Shown: positions 18,409 through 28,510, counted from the stretch's first letter. The stretch: DNA of 64,000 nt from an uncultured Pseudomonadales bacterium (GCA_943787425.1 CALSMJ010000005.1:124001-188000); one strand, 5' to 3'. Notes: generated by a model from the sequence alone, not told the origin. A program made the numbers and translations.

Positions 18409-19881
18409 ATGCTTGCGTTGGCTTACAAAGAATTTCTGGGCAACAGCCCACTCTGGTTTAAAAACATTACTCTTTTGTTTTTGGTGGTTTGTTTGCCGCT
18501 CAAATTGATCGTAGGCACCACGGTGCTCGGTTGGATGTTCATCGCGATGTTTATTTTGACCCTCGCCATGGCGCTTAAATGTTACCCCCTACAAAGCGGG
18601 GGACTCATCGCGATTGCAATCCTTGCGCTTGGCTTAACCACCCCAGACACGGTTTGGCACGAGATTCAACAGAACCTACCCGTTTTAGCGCTACTGATTT
18701 TTATGGTGAGTTTTATTTACTTTATGAAACCACTGTTGAGCTTTGTATTTGCCAGAATCATCGTTGGCGTACATAACAAAGTGGCGCTCTCCATTTTATT
18801 TTCTTTTATGGCGGCCTTTCTGTCAGCGTTCTTAGACGCTCTCACGGTCACTGCCGTACTCATCGCTGTCTTCGTGGCGCTGTATGGCGTTTACGAGAAA
18901 ATTCATTCCATCCAAGGCACCGATTACAACCAGGACAACATCCCTGATTCTCAAGAAATGGGGGAAGAAACGCTTGAGGACTTCCGCAGTTTTATTCGCA
19001 GCTTGGTGATGCATGGTGCTGTGGGCACCGCCCTTGGGGGTGTCACAACCATGGTTGGCGAGCCGCAAAACCTTTTGATCGCTGAAAAAATGGGCTGGGA
19101 GTTCATGCAATTTGTGGAGGTCATGGCCCACGTGACGGTACCCGCGGTGATCGCTGGCCTTTTAACCTGCGTGCTCTTGGAGCTATCGGGTAAGTTTGGT
19201 TACGGCAAAAAATTAGACCCGGTGGTAAGGGACATCCTGACCGCCTATGTCGCCGAGGAAGACGCAAAGCGCACGCCACGAGAAGTTTATGGCCTGTGGG
19301 TGCAAGGCATTTGTGGGGTTTTGCTCATCATCGGACTTGGACTTCATCTGATGGAGGTTGGTCTCATCGGCCTCTGTCTATTGGTAGTCGTGACCGGACT
19401 AACCGGCATTAACGAAGAGCACCAGATAGGGCATGCTTTCGAAGAGTCCCTGCCATTTGTTTCCCTGCTTTGCATATTTTTCGTCGTGGTTGGCATGATC
19501 CATGACTTGCACTTGTTCACGCCGGTCATCACCTGGGTACTAACCTTGCCGATGGACGTGCAGCCAGGCGCCTTTTTCCTCGCCAATGGCATCTTGTCCG
19601 CTATTTCCGACAATGTTTTTGTTGCGACGGTCTACATTAATGAGGTTAAAAACGCTTTCGACGCGGGCGATATTACCCGCGCCCATTTCGAAACGCTGGC
19701 CGTCAGCATTAATACCGGCACCAATCTTCCGTCGGTGGCAACCCCCAATGGCCAAGCTGCCTTTTTATTCCTTCTGACTTCTGCGCTGGCGCCAATCATT
19801 CGTTTAGGCTATGGCCGAATGGTCTACATGGCACTGCCCTACACCATTGTCCTGACGGTTGTTGGTTATCTGTTTCAGTAA
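18409..19881 (+). CDS. nhaB: Sodium/proton antiporter NhaB
   Basis: 490-residue inner-membrane Na+/H+ antiporter used in sodium and pH homeostasis. The start MLALAYKEFLGNSPLWFKN and the motif SAFLDALTVTAVLIAVFVALYG are characteristic of NhaB. About 12 hydrophobic segments are visible. Further conserved pieces are GVTTMVGEPQNLLIAEKMGW and SINTGTNLPSVATPNGQAAF. Slightly shorter than the 513 residues of E. coli NhaB. Single gene with its own upstream region. A 10-base inverted repeat (CATCAACCGG / CCGGTTGATG, 19931-19969) lies downstream and may act at its 3' end, but it has no T run. Confidence 0.95.
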   Translation: MLALAYKEFLGNSPLWFKNITLLFLVVCLPLKLIVGTTVLGWMFIAMFILTLAMALKCYPLQSGGLIAIAILALGLTTPDTVWHEIQQNLPVLALLIFMVSFIYFMKPLLSFVFARIIVGVHNKVALSILFSFMAAFLSAFLDALTVTAVLIAVFVALYGVYEKIHSIQGTDYNQDNIPDSQEMGEETLEDFRSFIRSLVMHGAVGTALGGVTTMVGEPQNLLIAEKMGWEFMQFVEVMAHVTVPAVIAGLLTCVLLELSGKFGYGKKLDPVVRDILTAYVAEEDAKRTPREVYGLWVQGICGVLLIIGLGLHLMEVGLIGLCLLVVVTGLTGINEEHQIGHAFEESLPFVSLLCIFFVVVGMIHDLHLFTPVITWVLTLPMDVQPGAFFLANGILSAISDNVFVATVYINEVKNAFDAGDITRAHFETLAVSINTGTNLPSVATPNGQAAFLFLLTSALAPIIRLGYGRMVYMALPYTIVLTVVGYLFQ

Positions 19882-20112
19882 TGATGCTGCCGGCTCAGCA
19901 GGCACCAATTGCGCCCGCTCTGAGTCGCATCATCAACCGGCGCTACCGCAAAGCCTGCTCCGGTTGATGCGTTGATACTGGGCGGTCAATCAAAATAGCT
20001 CAGCATAAGACGATCTCTAGGGTGCGAGCGCCGTGCTAACGGTCTCGCCTGTCCCCCGCAGCCCGCAATTAAACAAGAGGCCTTGGACTCCGACCGCTGG
20101 CGACCTAACGCG

Positions 20113-21384
20113 CTACTTGGTTCGCCGAAGCATTGGAAAGGCGCCGTAAGTCAGCGCGCGCCAAAGCCACTCGATCGGACCGTAGTAAAACCGCTTCAAC
20201 CACCAAGGCGAAAACCACAATTGCAATAACCAGATCGGCAAAACAATCCCGTAGACTTGCCAGAGCTGCATCTGTCCGACCCATCCAAGGCCAGCTCCGG
20301 TGAACACCAACATGCAAAGCAACGACTGCATGAGATAGTTAGTCAGCGCCATTCGGCCCACCGCAGCAAGCCGCAAGCTGTGCCAGCCGCCTTTTATGAA
20401 CCACAGCAGTAAACCGATCCAGCCAAGGGTTACCGCCATTCGACCAAGATGGTAGGTCGGAGCAAGTTTGAGGAACGCATCGATCAAATCAAATTGACTT
20501 TGATAGGCATACCAAACCTCGAAACCATTAATGGCAGCACCCACGGAAAAACCGCCGACGGCCATTTTTGCGTACACCTCACGAGCACACTGTCCCTGGA
20601 GGACGCCGAGCTTATAAAGCGCCATACCCAAGATCATCATGACCAGCGCATCCGGCAGCAGAAAGCTCCAGAGCGAGCTCATTAAGATGACCGTGTTGTG
20701 GTGCGCGGTCCAAATAAAAGCGCTTTCAAAGGAGCCGCGCCTAGCCGACAGTTCCAGCTCAATCATGTCGTTGCTTGGCGCATACTCGGATTTAAAGCCT
20801 TCCCATTGCTCGGCTAAAGCGGCCACCGCTTCTGGCACCGCTTGATTGGCAGACTGCAGTGCAGCAGCAGTCTCCGCATTGGCGCGCAGGTGTTTTAAAC
20901 CAAAATGGCTGCCAGCGTTATAGAGCGTGAGGAGCACCGTGAGCCCGATAGCCAGTCGAAGAAGGGTTCGGCCTTGTAAGTTTCGAAAGAAATAAAGTAA
21001 GAACCCGGCCAAGGCGTAGGTTACTAAAATGTCCCCCGTCCACAACAGGACGTACCCGTTGAACAATCCGAACAGCAACAGCCAGCTGGTTCGTTTTGCG
21101 TGCAGCCAACCGCGCCCCGCACGCGCATTGCCAAGAAATAAGATGACACCCGCACCGAAAAGAATCGAAAAAAGACCTCGCATAGCGCCCTCTGCTAACA
21201 GCTCGATGAGGCCCCAAGCGAATAAATCTAAGCCATCCTCGATCATCAAGCCGGGCGCGGTATAGGCTGCCGCCACAAAGCCAAAACCGATGATGTTCAT
21301 TAACAATATGCCAAGCAAACTAAAACCTCTTAAAACATCTAAGCTTTCAATTCGGTCGGATTCGGTAATCGGCTGGTGCGTCAT
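20113..21384 (-). CDS. DUF418 domain membrane protein (YeiB-like)
   Basis: 423-residue polytopic membrane protein. The N-terminus RIESLDVLRGFSLLGILLMN is the signature of the DUF418/YeiB group, related to acyltransferase-type membrane proteins. About ten hydrophobic segments follow. The C-terminal DUF418 domain contains AAVGRMALTNYLMQSLLC and ends PIEWLWRALTYG. The function is not established; transport or modification of envelope molecules is an inference by others. It is a monocistronic reverse-strand gene facing nhaB. Confidence 0.9.
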   Translation of the reverse strand: MTHQPITESDRIESLDVLRGFSLLGILLMNIIGFGFVAAAYTAPGLMIEDGLDLFAWGLIELLAEGAMRGLFSILFGAGVILFLGNARAGRGWLHAKRTSWLLLFGLFNGYVLLWTGDILVTYALAGFLLYFFRNLQGRTLLRLAIGLTVLLTLYNAGSHFGLKHLRANAETAAALQSANQAVPEAVAALAEQWEGFKSEYAPSNDMIELELSARRGSFESAFIWTAHHNTVILMSSLWSFLLPDALVMMILGMALYKLGVLQGQCAREVYAKMAVGGFSVGAAINGFEVWYAYQSQFDLIDAFLKLAPTYHLGRMAVTLGWIGLLLWFIKGGWHSLRLAAVGRMALTNYLMQSLLCMLVFTGAGLGWVGQMQLWQVYGIVLPIWLLQLWFSPWWLKRFYYGPIEWLWRALTYGAFPMLRRTK

Positions 21385-21479
21385 TTGGGACCCTCACTTT
21401 CTCGCGCAAGCTTGAAACCTTACTTATCTTTGATGGGCAGGACCAGAAGATCTCAGCACCAGCCTGCCACCGCACGCTA

Positions 21480-21815
21480 TTAAGGGCGAGTCATACGTCG
21501 GAACAAAGCGCTATAAAGACCTTTAAACCAACCGTCCCGCGTAAGCGAATTTTTAGCGACCCAATGAATGAGTTTGTTTTGAGCCGAGCGCGAGCACCGA
21601 ACCAACGTAAGCTCAAACTTCAGCAAACGGCTGATCAACCTTGTCAATTTAATAGCGCCTGGGATCTAACCAACCTCGAACGTTGACATCGCATCATTGA
21701 TCCAGCGCTGTCTGGGACATCAGTAGGTGTCATGGGTGGCGCCGTTCAAGACCAGAACAGGTCGTGTAGGTGCCGTGTCATCGGAATGCAACGAGGCCTT
21801 CAGGGATTCATGCAG
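21480..21815 (-). pseudogene. Decayed gene, possibly an alpha/beta hydrolase remnant
   Basis: One reverse-strand frame carries about 105 codons broken by two stops. The first part, RPVLVLNGATHDTY, resembles the strand-plus-acid region of alpha/beta hydrolases (PVLVLNG..D.YT), and RWINDAMSTFEVG would follow it. The last part (LISRLLKFELTLVRC and DGWFKGLYSALFRRMTRP) ends at a TAA at 21480-21482 and is not recognised. No start or upstream hydrolase motifs remain. It lies in an otherwise empty 745-base gap between the DUF418 gene and the TonB receptor. Confidence 0.35.
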
Positions 21816-22055
21816 GCGCCTTCACTTTGAGCACCAGCTCGCAAATGGGACATTTCTGTGAGCGTTAACGCGTGAGGTTTTTCGCCGACGCGAAACCCGC
21901 TTGATCACGCCAGATTGTTGCACGGCAGCGGGCTAGGCTGGTATTCGATTGCAATCCACGCCCTGAGCACCTGTTTGGCGCTCAGGGCGCTGTTAGCGGT
22001 CGAGAAGATTCCCGAGTGATCGTTTGGTTTTAGCCGTTCTTCTTTGTTGTTCACC

Positions 22056-22083
22056 ATAAAAAAGGGAGCCGCAGCTCCCTTTC
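22056..22083 (-). terminator. Rho-independent terminator of the TonB receptor gene
   Basis: Stem AAGGGAGC/GCTCCCTT with a four-base loop, followed on the reverse strand by a run of T residues (CCCTTTTTTATGG). It lies about 50 bases after the receptor stop codon. Confidence 0.85.
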
Positions 22084-22129
22084 TTATCCTTAAAGCGTTG
22101 CGCTTTAACTCAACTGTTACACCTAAATC

Positions 22130-25100
22130 CTAGAAATCGTATTTGATCCCAAGCTGGATTTGCCAAACAGACCTGCTCAGCATTTCAAGGTTCTCAATAC
22201 TACGGGTGTTGTTGAGTCTGAAGTATTCGTACTGCCCGTCCACAATGCTTGCTGAGACAACATCACGCTCATACTCATATCGAGTTCGCTCAACGGTACC
22301 CCAATCAGAGTTAAGCAAGTTGCCAAGGTTCTCAATATCAAAGAACAGCATGGCGCGATGCTCGGGCAAAAAGCCCGGTAGCTCTTGCTTGATTCTCAAG
22401 TCAACGATGGTGGACCATCTCGATGTGTCGCCATTTCGAGCAGCAATGCCGCCTGCATACTGAGCAAGCTCCGAGCTATTAATGTAGTCAAAAAATGCCT
22501 GCTGGTCTGCAGGATCGCCACCAAAGGAAGTTGCGGCAAACAAGGGATCGCTCGGACCTGACGGGACGTATAGCAGATGACCGGCATCATCGTTTCGGCT
22601 TTCGCGCGCACATCGACCGCCTCCTACGTCAAACACACAAGCGTTGTTTTCGTTAAAGGTGTAGCTGTAAGGTTGACCAGTTCGTCCAGTTGCAAAAAGC
22701 GACACCTTGGTCTCATAACCACTGAAGAACTCTTTCGACCAATTCAAACGGAATTTAACAGCTGTCTCTGTTTCGAAATTCGATACCCCAGCGCGCGGTC
22801 TTTGACGATCGTAGGCCGCAAAATCAGAATAATTTGAGGTCGCAGTTGAGGAGGTTCCATAGCCAATATCCTCGACATCAGAAAGCGTGACACTTGCGAA
22901 CATATCGATCGCGCCATAGGCCGTATCCCAGTCTTTACTGACGGCAAACGCATACAGCAGGCCACTGCCCTGATCGGTCGAATCGATCACGATGGCTTCC
23001 GGGTTACCCCCGCCGCAATCATAGATTGGTCTGCCATCCGGCGCCGTCGCTGCCTGTACGGCGCATCGCTGATCAAACCAGAAAGCCGCATTTTCTAAAT
23101 CGTTGTACAAGACATCAACCGACAATAACCAGTCGCTCTCAGTTAAATAGGCAGCACCTAGGCTTGCCTTCAACGTGGTCGGGATTTCGAACGAATCTGC
23201 CAATGCATTGACAGAACCATTCGGCGCCTTGGTGGCTAGATCATTGAGAACCTCTGCAGGGATGTACTGACCTGTTGCCGAATCCGGCGTGGTGGGCACG
23301 TTAACGACACCAAAGGCATTGGAACCGTCAGAAATCACGCCATCGTTCGAATAGCTGTTTGAAATCCAAACGCCGGGTGAACCGCCCGAAAATTTACCAA
23401 TACCACCGCGAACCGTCAGCGCATCGCTCGCGTTCCACTCGAAGGACGCTCTAGGCAGCACCACATCCAGGCCGTCGATGTCATTCGTGTTCGAGTAGCC
23501 GTAGTTGTCAACAAAATTTTGGTTCTCACGGATTGAGCCGTTACTGCCATAGCGATCGTAACGGATACCAAAATCGAGCGTCAGATCGTCTGCGATGTCC
23601 CACGTGTCTTGGATGTAAAAGGAGTTGTACTCATATCCCCAGATCGCCCGCAGATCATTTTCATTGTTCGTCACCGCATTGTCGTAAAGCAAACCAGATG
23701 CCGTTGCGTTTCGCAGGTCATCGATGCTGTCGAAAACATAAGAGCCTTCCGAGTTCTGAGCAAACAGATTGTTCACATCCACTTCTTCACGCTCAAAGCC
23801 AAACTTGATCAGATGGTTTCCGGTTACATACTCTGCAATCGCTTTCACTTGAAAGAAATCTTGGTTGAGAGAATTGCCATGCCTGAAGCGATCCGGTCCA
23901 ATCACGAGGTAGTTTTCATCGCCATCGACCTCACGTAAGAACACCGCGAAGGACGGAAACTCGGCGCCATTGAGAGAATTCTGACCCGTTGCCTGCTCGG
24001 TGCTCGCAATTTTCAGCTGTGTCGAAAAATTGGGCGTCCAGTCGCTGAACAAATGGCCGGTAAAGGTCTCGACTTCTTCCGAACGGTCGTACCACGCTGA
24101 TGAGGCGCCAAGGATATTATCGGAGGCTAAGAAGTTGTTACCATTCTGCTCTCGGATCGTGTTGCCCTCGGTGCTGATGTAGGTCAACTTGGCTCTGTGC
24201 GCATCGTTAATGTTCCAGTCAATGTTCGCGAGGATCTTTTCGTCTTGAGCGGGGGCCTTCTTAAAGCCACCAATATCGAAACCCCACACATCGGACACGA
24301 TACCCCTTACTTCTGCAACGTCATCGAGCGTAATATCTTGCTGAATATTTAAGGCACCCGAACCCAGGGGCCCATTCTGCAGCGGCGCAATTTCTTCGTA
24401 TTTGTCGTAAGCAACAAAAAAGAACAATTTATCTTGAATAATGGGTCCGCCGAGCGTTGCCACCATCGTTTCTTCTTCGAACGAAAAGTCGAAATCTCGA
24501 TCTTTGTTTTTATCGCCGATCAGCGAATCATCGGTTGAGTAATACGCCAAGGAGCCAAAAAACTCGTTGGTCCCAGATTTGGTTACCGCATTGATGGTAC
24601 CGCCAGTAAAGCCGTTGTACTCCACATCAAACGGCGCGGTCTGAATGGACAAGGATTCGATCGCATCATAAGAAATTGGAGATCGCTGCGTGGGATAGCC
24701 ATTGGCGTTCAAACCAAAACGATCGTTGAGTGCAACACCGTCAACCGTTAAGGAGTTAAACCGATTGTTTGCGCCCGCTATGGTGAGCTCTTTTGCACCC
24801 CCAGACTGGACGTTAACAATCGCAAAGGGATTTTGTGCGGCGGCATCCGTAATGTCTCGATCGATCGACGCAATCTCTTCCAGGGCTTCAACCCCCAAGT
24901 CGGTGCCTAAACCTTCATGCTTATATCCAACCGACTTGCGAGTTCCGGTAACGACGATTTCCTCGATGGTCGTTTCAGCCTGAACCGTCACCGGCAGGTT
25001 CAAGGTGCGATCTAGGGCGAGATACAGATCGTCAATCCGAACCGCTGAAAAGCCACTGCCACTGATTTCAACAGAATAGGGTCCGCCAACGCGCATACCC

Positions 25101-25330
25101 CGTGCCGAGAAGACACCGTTTTCATTTGAGGAAGCAAGCGAAACCGTGCCAGACGCCGTGTGCGTAATTTTTACGCTCGCATTGGCGACCGCTTTATCTT
25201 GCTCATCGACAACGATGCCTCGTATCGCAGTCGTTATCTGTGCCTGGGCTGTTGTTATGAATGTTACCGTCATAAGCAGCGCAATAATTGCTGCCGCTTT
25301 CGTTACCACGGAATTGGCTTTCGATCTCAA
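22130..25330 (-). CDS. TonB-dependent receptor, Oar-like with carboxypeptidase-regulatory domain
   Basis: Outer-membrane receptor of about 1066 residues. I choose the TTG at 25330 as start because AGGAGA lies 8 bases before it. This gives a clean signal peptide (KAAAIIALLMTVTFITTAQA), whereas the longer ATG at 25396 would add 22 unrelated residues. The mature protein begins with a carboxypeptidase-like beta-sandwich (GIVVDEQDKAVANASVKITH), then TIEEIVVTGTRKS (TonB box and plug entry). The plug contains TVDGVALNDRFGLNANGY and the beta-barrel ends with aromatic YDF. This architecture is shared with Oar/OmpA-related receptors. Ligand unknown. It has its own terminator and no TonB/ExbB genes nearby. 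Confidence 0.9.
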   Translation of the reverse strand: MRSKANSVVTKAAAIIALLMTVTFITTAQAQITTAIRGIVVDEQDKAVANASVKITHTASGTVSLASSNENGVFSARGMRVGGPYSVEISGSGFSAVRIDDLYLALDRTLNLPVTVQAETTIEEIVVTGTRKSVGYKHEGLGTDLGVEALEEIASIDRDITDAAAQNPFAIVNVQSGGAKELTIAGANNRFNSLTVDGVALNDRFGLNANGYPTQRSPISYDAIESLSIQTAPFDVEYNGFTGGTINAVTKSGTNEFFGSLAYYSTDDSLIGDKNKDRDFDFSFEEETMVATLGGPIIQDKLFFFVAYDKYEEIAPLQNGPLGSGALNIQQDITLDDVAEVRGIVSDVWGFDIGGFKKAPAQDEKILANIDWNINDAHRAKLTYISTEGNTIREQNGNNFLASDNILGASSAWYDRSEEVETFTGHLFSDWTPNFSTQLKIASTEQATGQNSLNGAEFPSFAVFLREVDGDENYLVIGPDRFRHGNSLNQDFFQVKAIAEYVTGNHLIKFGFEREEVDVNNLFAQNSEGSYVFDSIDDLRNATASGLLYDNAVTNNENDLRAIWGYEYNSFYIQDTWDIADDLTLDFGIRYDRYGSNGSIRENQNFVDNYGYSNTNDIDGLDVVLPRASFEWNASDALTVRGGIGKFSGGSPGVWISNSYSNDGVISDGSNAFGVVNVPTTPDSATGQYIPAEVLNDLATKAPNGSVNALADSFEIPTTLKASLGAAYLTESDWLLSVDVLYNDLENAAFWFDQRCAVQAATAPDGRPIYDCGGGNPEAIVIDSTDQGSGLLYAFAVSKDWDTAYGAIDMFASVTLSDVEDIGYGTSSTATSNYSDFAAYDRQRPRAGVSNFETETAVKFRLNWSKEFFSGYETKVSLFATGRTGQPYSYTFNENNACVFDVGGGRCARESRNDDAGHLLYVPSGPSDPLFAATSFGGDPADQQAFFDYINSSELAQYAGGIAARNGDTSRWSTIVDLRIKQELPGFLPEHRAMLFFDIENLGNLLNSDWGTVERTRYEYERDVVSASIVDGQYEYFRLNNTRSIENLEMLSRSVWQIQLGIKYDF

Positions 25331-25842
25331 CGTAGAATCTCCTGTTTTTGATAGCGCGCATTGTGACTGGCCAGTACGGCAGTTAAGTAAAGACACCCTT
25401 AAAAAATGATTAAAATAAAAAGGACTAAAATCGTGTAAACGGTATTAGACCTCATTAAAAAATCTTTATTTTCCCAACTTGGGGCGCTGCTGAGTGATCC
25501 ATCTCCAACAACGATCGGACCCTAGGCGCGAGTAAGTCAACGTAAATCAAGGGCGCTTTCTAACGCTATACTCGACTTAGCAAGCAGGGCCTGCCCACGA
25601 CATTTTTCAATGTTTTTAAGGGCTAAAATTCGCACTGCGTCCAGGCCGAGATTATAGACTTTCATGACCAAAATTCTACTAAATTACCGAAAAAAGTAGC
25701 CTTCATTGCAGAAAATCACGCGGTCAAGGTCAACATCAAACACCAACCAGCCGGCCGCTTGTGCCAGCACGGATTACCGAGCGCTTTTACTTGCTGTAGA
25801 CTGCGCCTTCAAAATAAACAATGAACAGGCACTCACACGACC
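25331..25842. other. Intergenic region upstream of TonB receptor and VOC gene
   Basis: About 500 bases between divergent genes, AT-rich near 25390-25470. It should hold both promoters. A 20-codon open stretch on the reverse strand near 25750 (GWLVFDVDLDRVIFCNEG) ends in a stop and has no context, so I do not call it. Confidence 0.4.
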
Positions 25843-26649
25843 ATGCCAGCCGACCTGCCTTTAGGGCTTATTCAGGATCACCTTAACCTCGTTTTTTCGG
25901 TATCCGACGGCCCTGGGGTTGAAAAGTTCTATGGCGACATCATCGGGCTGCGAAGGATTCCAAACGTTGAACTTCCGGGCGGGCGCTACATGTTGCGCTA
26001 CCATGGCGGCGCGACTGAGCTGAAATTCATCGTGACAGATCAAGACAGCTCGCTACCAGGCAACGGCCTAACCGCTGCCAGAGGGATTCGCTCACTGACA
26101 CTCGTCTTGCCAGAATCACGGCGACAATCTGTGTTCTCACGACTCTCTGTCTATGGATTGCCAGACCCCAAAGCGCTACCCGGCAACACTCAAAACACTG
26201 AAACCACACGCTTCGCCCTTCAAGACTTTGAAGGCAACCACATTGAGCTGGCCTTTATAACGGATGAGCCGACAGACCCAGACATTGTGCGAATGGAATT
26301 TGGGTTCGGGGTATCTGACCTGACAGCGAGTGGTCAGTTTCTGCAAGAAGTGCTCGGCATGTCGCTCAGCCAAAATGATGCCGAGCCGCATCAGTATAGT
26401 CTAGGTCAAAGCGCTATAAATCTTTGGCAGGTTCCCACCGCCCAACCTGCGATCGTCGGGATGCCGAACGAGATGTTGGGCATGAGCCTGCTGCAACTGG
26501 TCATCCGGGATGTCTTTGAAGCGCGCGCGTTAATCGTCTCCCGCGGCGGCGCAATCCATACCGAGCCCTATAACGTTGGCGATCTTGCAGTGGTCATGTT
26601 CATTGAGGGGCCCGACGGTATTTTGATCGAATTTGGCGCTGCCCTGTAA
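25843..26649 (+). CDS. VOC (glyoxalase/dioxygenase-fold) protein, two domains
   Basis: 268-residue protein with two vicinal-oxygen-chelate modules. The first begins IQDHLNLVFSVSDGPGVEKF and ends FALQDFEGNHIELAF. The second begins MEFGFGVSDLTASGQFLQEV and ends MFIEGPDGILIEFGAAL. Metal ligands would be the histidine in DHLNLVF and the glutamates in HIELAF and LIEFGA. Family members include glyoxalases, extradiol dioxygenases and isomerases. Nothing here points to one substrate. Confidence 0.8.
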   Translation: MPADLPLGLIQDHLNLVFSVSDGPGVEKFYGDIIGLRRIPNVELPGGRYMLRYHGGATELKFIVTDQDSSLPGNGLTAARGIRSLTLVLPESRRQSVFSRLSVYGLPDPKALPGNTQNTETTRFALQDFEGNHIELAFITDEPTDPDIVRMEFGFGVSDLTASGQFLQEVLGMSLSQNDAEPHQYSLGQSAINLWQVPTAQPAIVGMPNEMLGMSLLQLVIRDVFEARALIVSRGGAIHTEPYNVGDLAVVMFIEGPDGILIEFGAAL

Positions 26650-26746
26650 TGCGTTACCTTTTGCGCCAGCGAAAGGTCACGCGCTAAAAGGTGCTTTGAT
26701 CCCTAAGCCGAATGTCGCGATATCGTCGCAAAAGTCAGCGCGACAA

Positions 26747-27301
26747 TTACGTTGCATTGGTTTCGGCAGAGCGCGCTAACAGCGCCTGCACTTCACTGCG
26801 GCCCATAGATTGCATCAGGGCCACGTTGCGCGCAGGAATCTGCGCCACATCCGGATACGCCTCAATGGCCCGGGCAAGGCTGTCTTCCCGGAGCAAGTGC
26901 AGCATCGGGCTTGGGGAGCGATTCGTGTCGTTCTGGATATCATCGGGCGCGGTGCCCTCGAATTGATAGTCCGGATGAAAGCTCGCAATTTGAACAACAC
27001 CCTGCAGCGCAAGATCCAGCACCAAATCATCTGCAATCGATAAAAAGTCATTAAAGTCGTAAAAGTCTAACAACGTTTTAGGATGAATGAGCAAGGTCGT
27101 CTCAACCGTTGGGTCCTCGGTCAGCAGGCTGAGTTCCGAGTGCAACGCCTCGATCAATTCCGCTTCGGTTTCGGCATCGGTGACCGTAAACCGCACCCGA
27201 CCATCCAGCAGCGGGCGACGGGCAAAGGGACACAAATTGAGACCCACAACAACTGTTTCGACCCACTGTTTTGTTGCGGCGATAATGCTGCCATGCGTCA
27301 T
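26747..27301 (-). CDS. DUF1415 family protein
   Basis: 184-residue protein of the DUF1415 family, of unknown function but common in gammaproteobacteria. The motif TKQWVETVVVGLNLCPFARRP at the N-terminus, TLLIHPKTLLDFYDFNDFL in the middle and QIASFHPDYQFEGT with NRSPSPMLHLLRE towards the end are characteristic. It appears monocistronic. Confidence 0.9.
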   Translation of the reverse strand: MTHGSIIAATKQWVETVVVGLNLCPFARRPLLDGRVRFTVTDAETEAELIEALHSELSLLTEDPTVETTLLIHPKTLLDFYDFNDFLSIADDLVLDLALQGVVQIASFHPDYQFEGTAPDDIQNDTNRSPSPMLHLLREDSLARAIEAYPDVAQIPARNVALMQSMGRSEVQALLARSAETNAT

Positions 27302-27636
27302 TTAACTTTCCTTATTTATCATTCCACATCAGTTACGCCGTTCGGCCATTACGGCATATCAATGAGCCTGGTCGCTGCAAACCGCGTTATGACTGATCTA
27401 ACCCGTCCATTGCGGTTGAGATAGAGACTTGTTGACTGCAAGCCCGCATTATCCGCCTCCCGATCGATACCTCATTTATTGCGCGTGGATTGCGCGTCGC
27501 CCAACCCATCGCTTTTTCTGGCGCAATTAAGCATGCCGTATCCTGGCATTCCAAAAAGCCGGGACAAGGCGCTGTTTTAAGGTCAGTGCAATTCTGGTAG
27601 CCTCTTTTTTTAAAAACTCTTCCCGGGAGTCCTATT
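27302..27636. other. Gap between DUF1415 and a small secreted protein gene
   Basis: About 335 bases. I see no gene and no convincing terminator or promoter, apart from the GGGAG ribosome site just before 27637. Confidence 0.35.
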
Positions 27637-28056
27637 TTGAGCTTGCTTTTTAAGTACTGCCTCGTTGGATTGCTCATCGTGACCGTCAGCCCTGCTGTCA
27701 AGGCAGACGCCAATGCACCGGTTCAACCAGTATGGATGACGCAGGCCGTGGTACGCGATCTTGTCGCGTTAGAACTTTCCGATTCCCAACGAGAGATCCT
27801 ACAAGGCGCTTTAGGGAAATGCTTGCGAGATATACAAGCCAGCGTTCATAAAATTACCAAGCGCGGGGGCTTTGGCCTTGAAAAAAAGATCAAACGTGCG
27901 AACAAGTTCCACTGGCGGCGGTTTGAAGGCGCGATACGGCCAACGTTATCCGAGCAGCAAACCCCAATTTTTAACCGTTATCTGAGAAACCAAATCCAAG
28001 CGATTGAGATTAATCTCGCAGGGAAAGAGCCCCTGCATTCAATAAGAAGTAACTAA
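27637..28056 (+). CDS. Small exported protein of unknown function
   Basis: 139 residues from a TTG at 27637 with GGGAG about 8 bases upstream. The N-terminus is a signal peptide (LLFKYCLVGLLIVTVSPAVKA). The mature part is basic and helical, with LSDSQREILQGALGKCLRDI and TLSEQQTPIFNRYLRNQI. The general look, a short exported helical protein with an E/Q-rich repeat of L-S-x-x-Q, recalls Spy/CpxP-type periplasmic proteins, but the LTxxQ motif itself is not seen, so the function is open. Confidence 0.6.
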   Translation: MSLLFKYCLVGLLIVTVSPAVKADANAPVQPVWMTQAVVRDLVALELSDSQREILQGALGKCLRDIQASVHKITKRGGFGLEKKIKRANKFHWRRFEGAIRPTLSEQQTPIFNRYLRNQIQAIEINLAGKEPLHSIRSN

Positions 28057-28219
28057 AGTCGAGGCAGGACACACACCCTGCCTCACCGCGAGCCAGAAAC
28101 CCTAAAGTTGCGTCGTTAATCGCCCAATCTCTAGACAATTACAAATCCCGCACGAGGCTGCGCAATACGCCAGTGTGCCCTCTAGGCCCTTATCGACACG
28201 GTTTTTGGATTTTTATTTA

Positions 28220-28246
28220 AGCTTTTAGCTTTTAGCTTTTAGCTTA
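28220..28246. repeat. Heptanucleotide repeat AGCTTTT
   Basis: Three tandem copies of AGCTTTT plus a partial fourth lie at the very 3' end of the TIGR03643 gene and overlap its stop codon. Copy-number change would alter only the last base pairs of that gene or its downstream region. Confidence 0.8.
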
Positions 28247-28510
28247 GCGCTGCTTGTATTGCGTCGCGCAGTAGCCTCGGGACACATCCGGCGAACGCAG
28301 CATTAAGTGCTTCGTCTTTCGACTGGTAACCCGCTGCCGCCATAACCGAAATGAGCGCGGCTTGACCTGCGAGCGCATCACCCGAATAACAGCCGCCTCA
28401 TTCAGGGCGAAACTTTGTTCAATGGCCTCGAAGGGCGTACGGTCCTCCCAAGCCATCTCCACAATTCGAGACAACTCACTGTCAGTGAAATTTATCGTTT
28501 CTTTCGCCAC
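28244..28510 (-). CDS. TIGR03643/DUF2805 family protein
   Basis: 88-residue small protein. The sequence FTDSELSRIVEMAWEDRTPFE followed by AVIRVMRSQVKPRSFRLWR and RVTSRKTKHL matches the TIGR03643 family, whose members often occur beside cryptochrome/photolyase-related or redox genes but whose role is unknown. The basic C-terminus suggests nucleic acid binding. No photolyase is visible here. Confidence 0.8.
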   Translation of the reverse strand: MAKETINFTDSELSRIVEMAWEDRTPFEAIEQSFALNEAAVIRVMRSQVKPRSFRLWRQRVTSRKTKHLMLRSPDVSRGYCATQYKQR

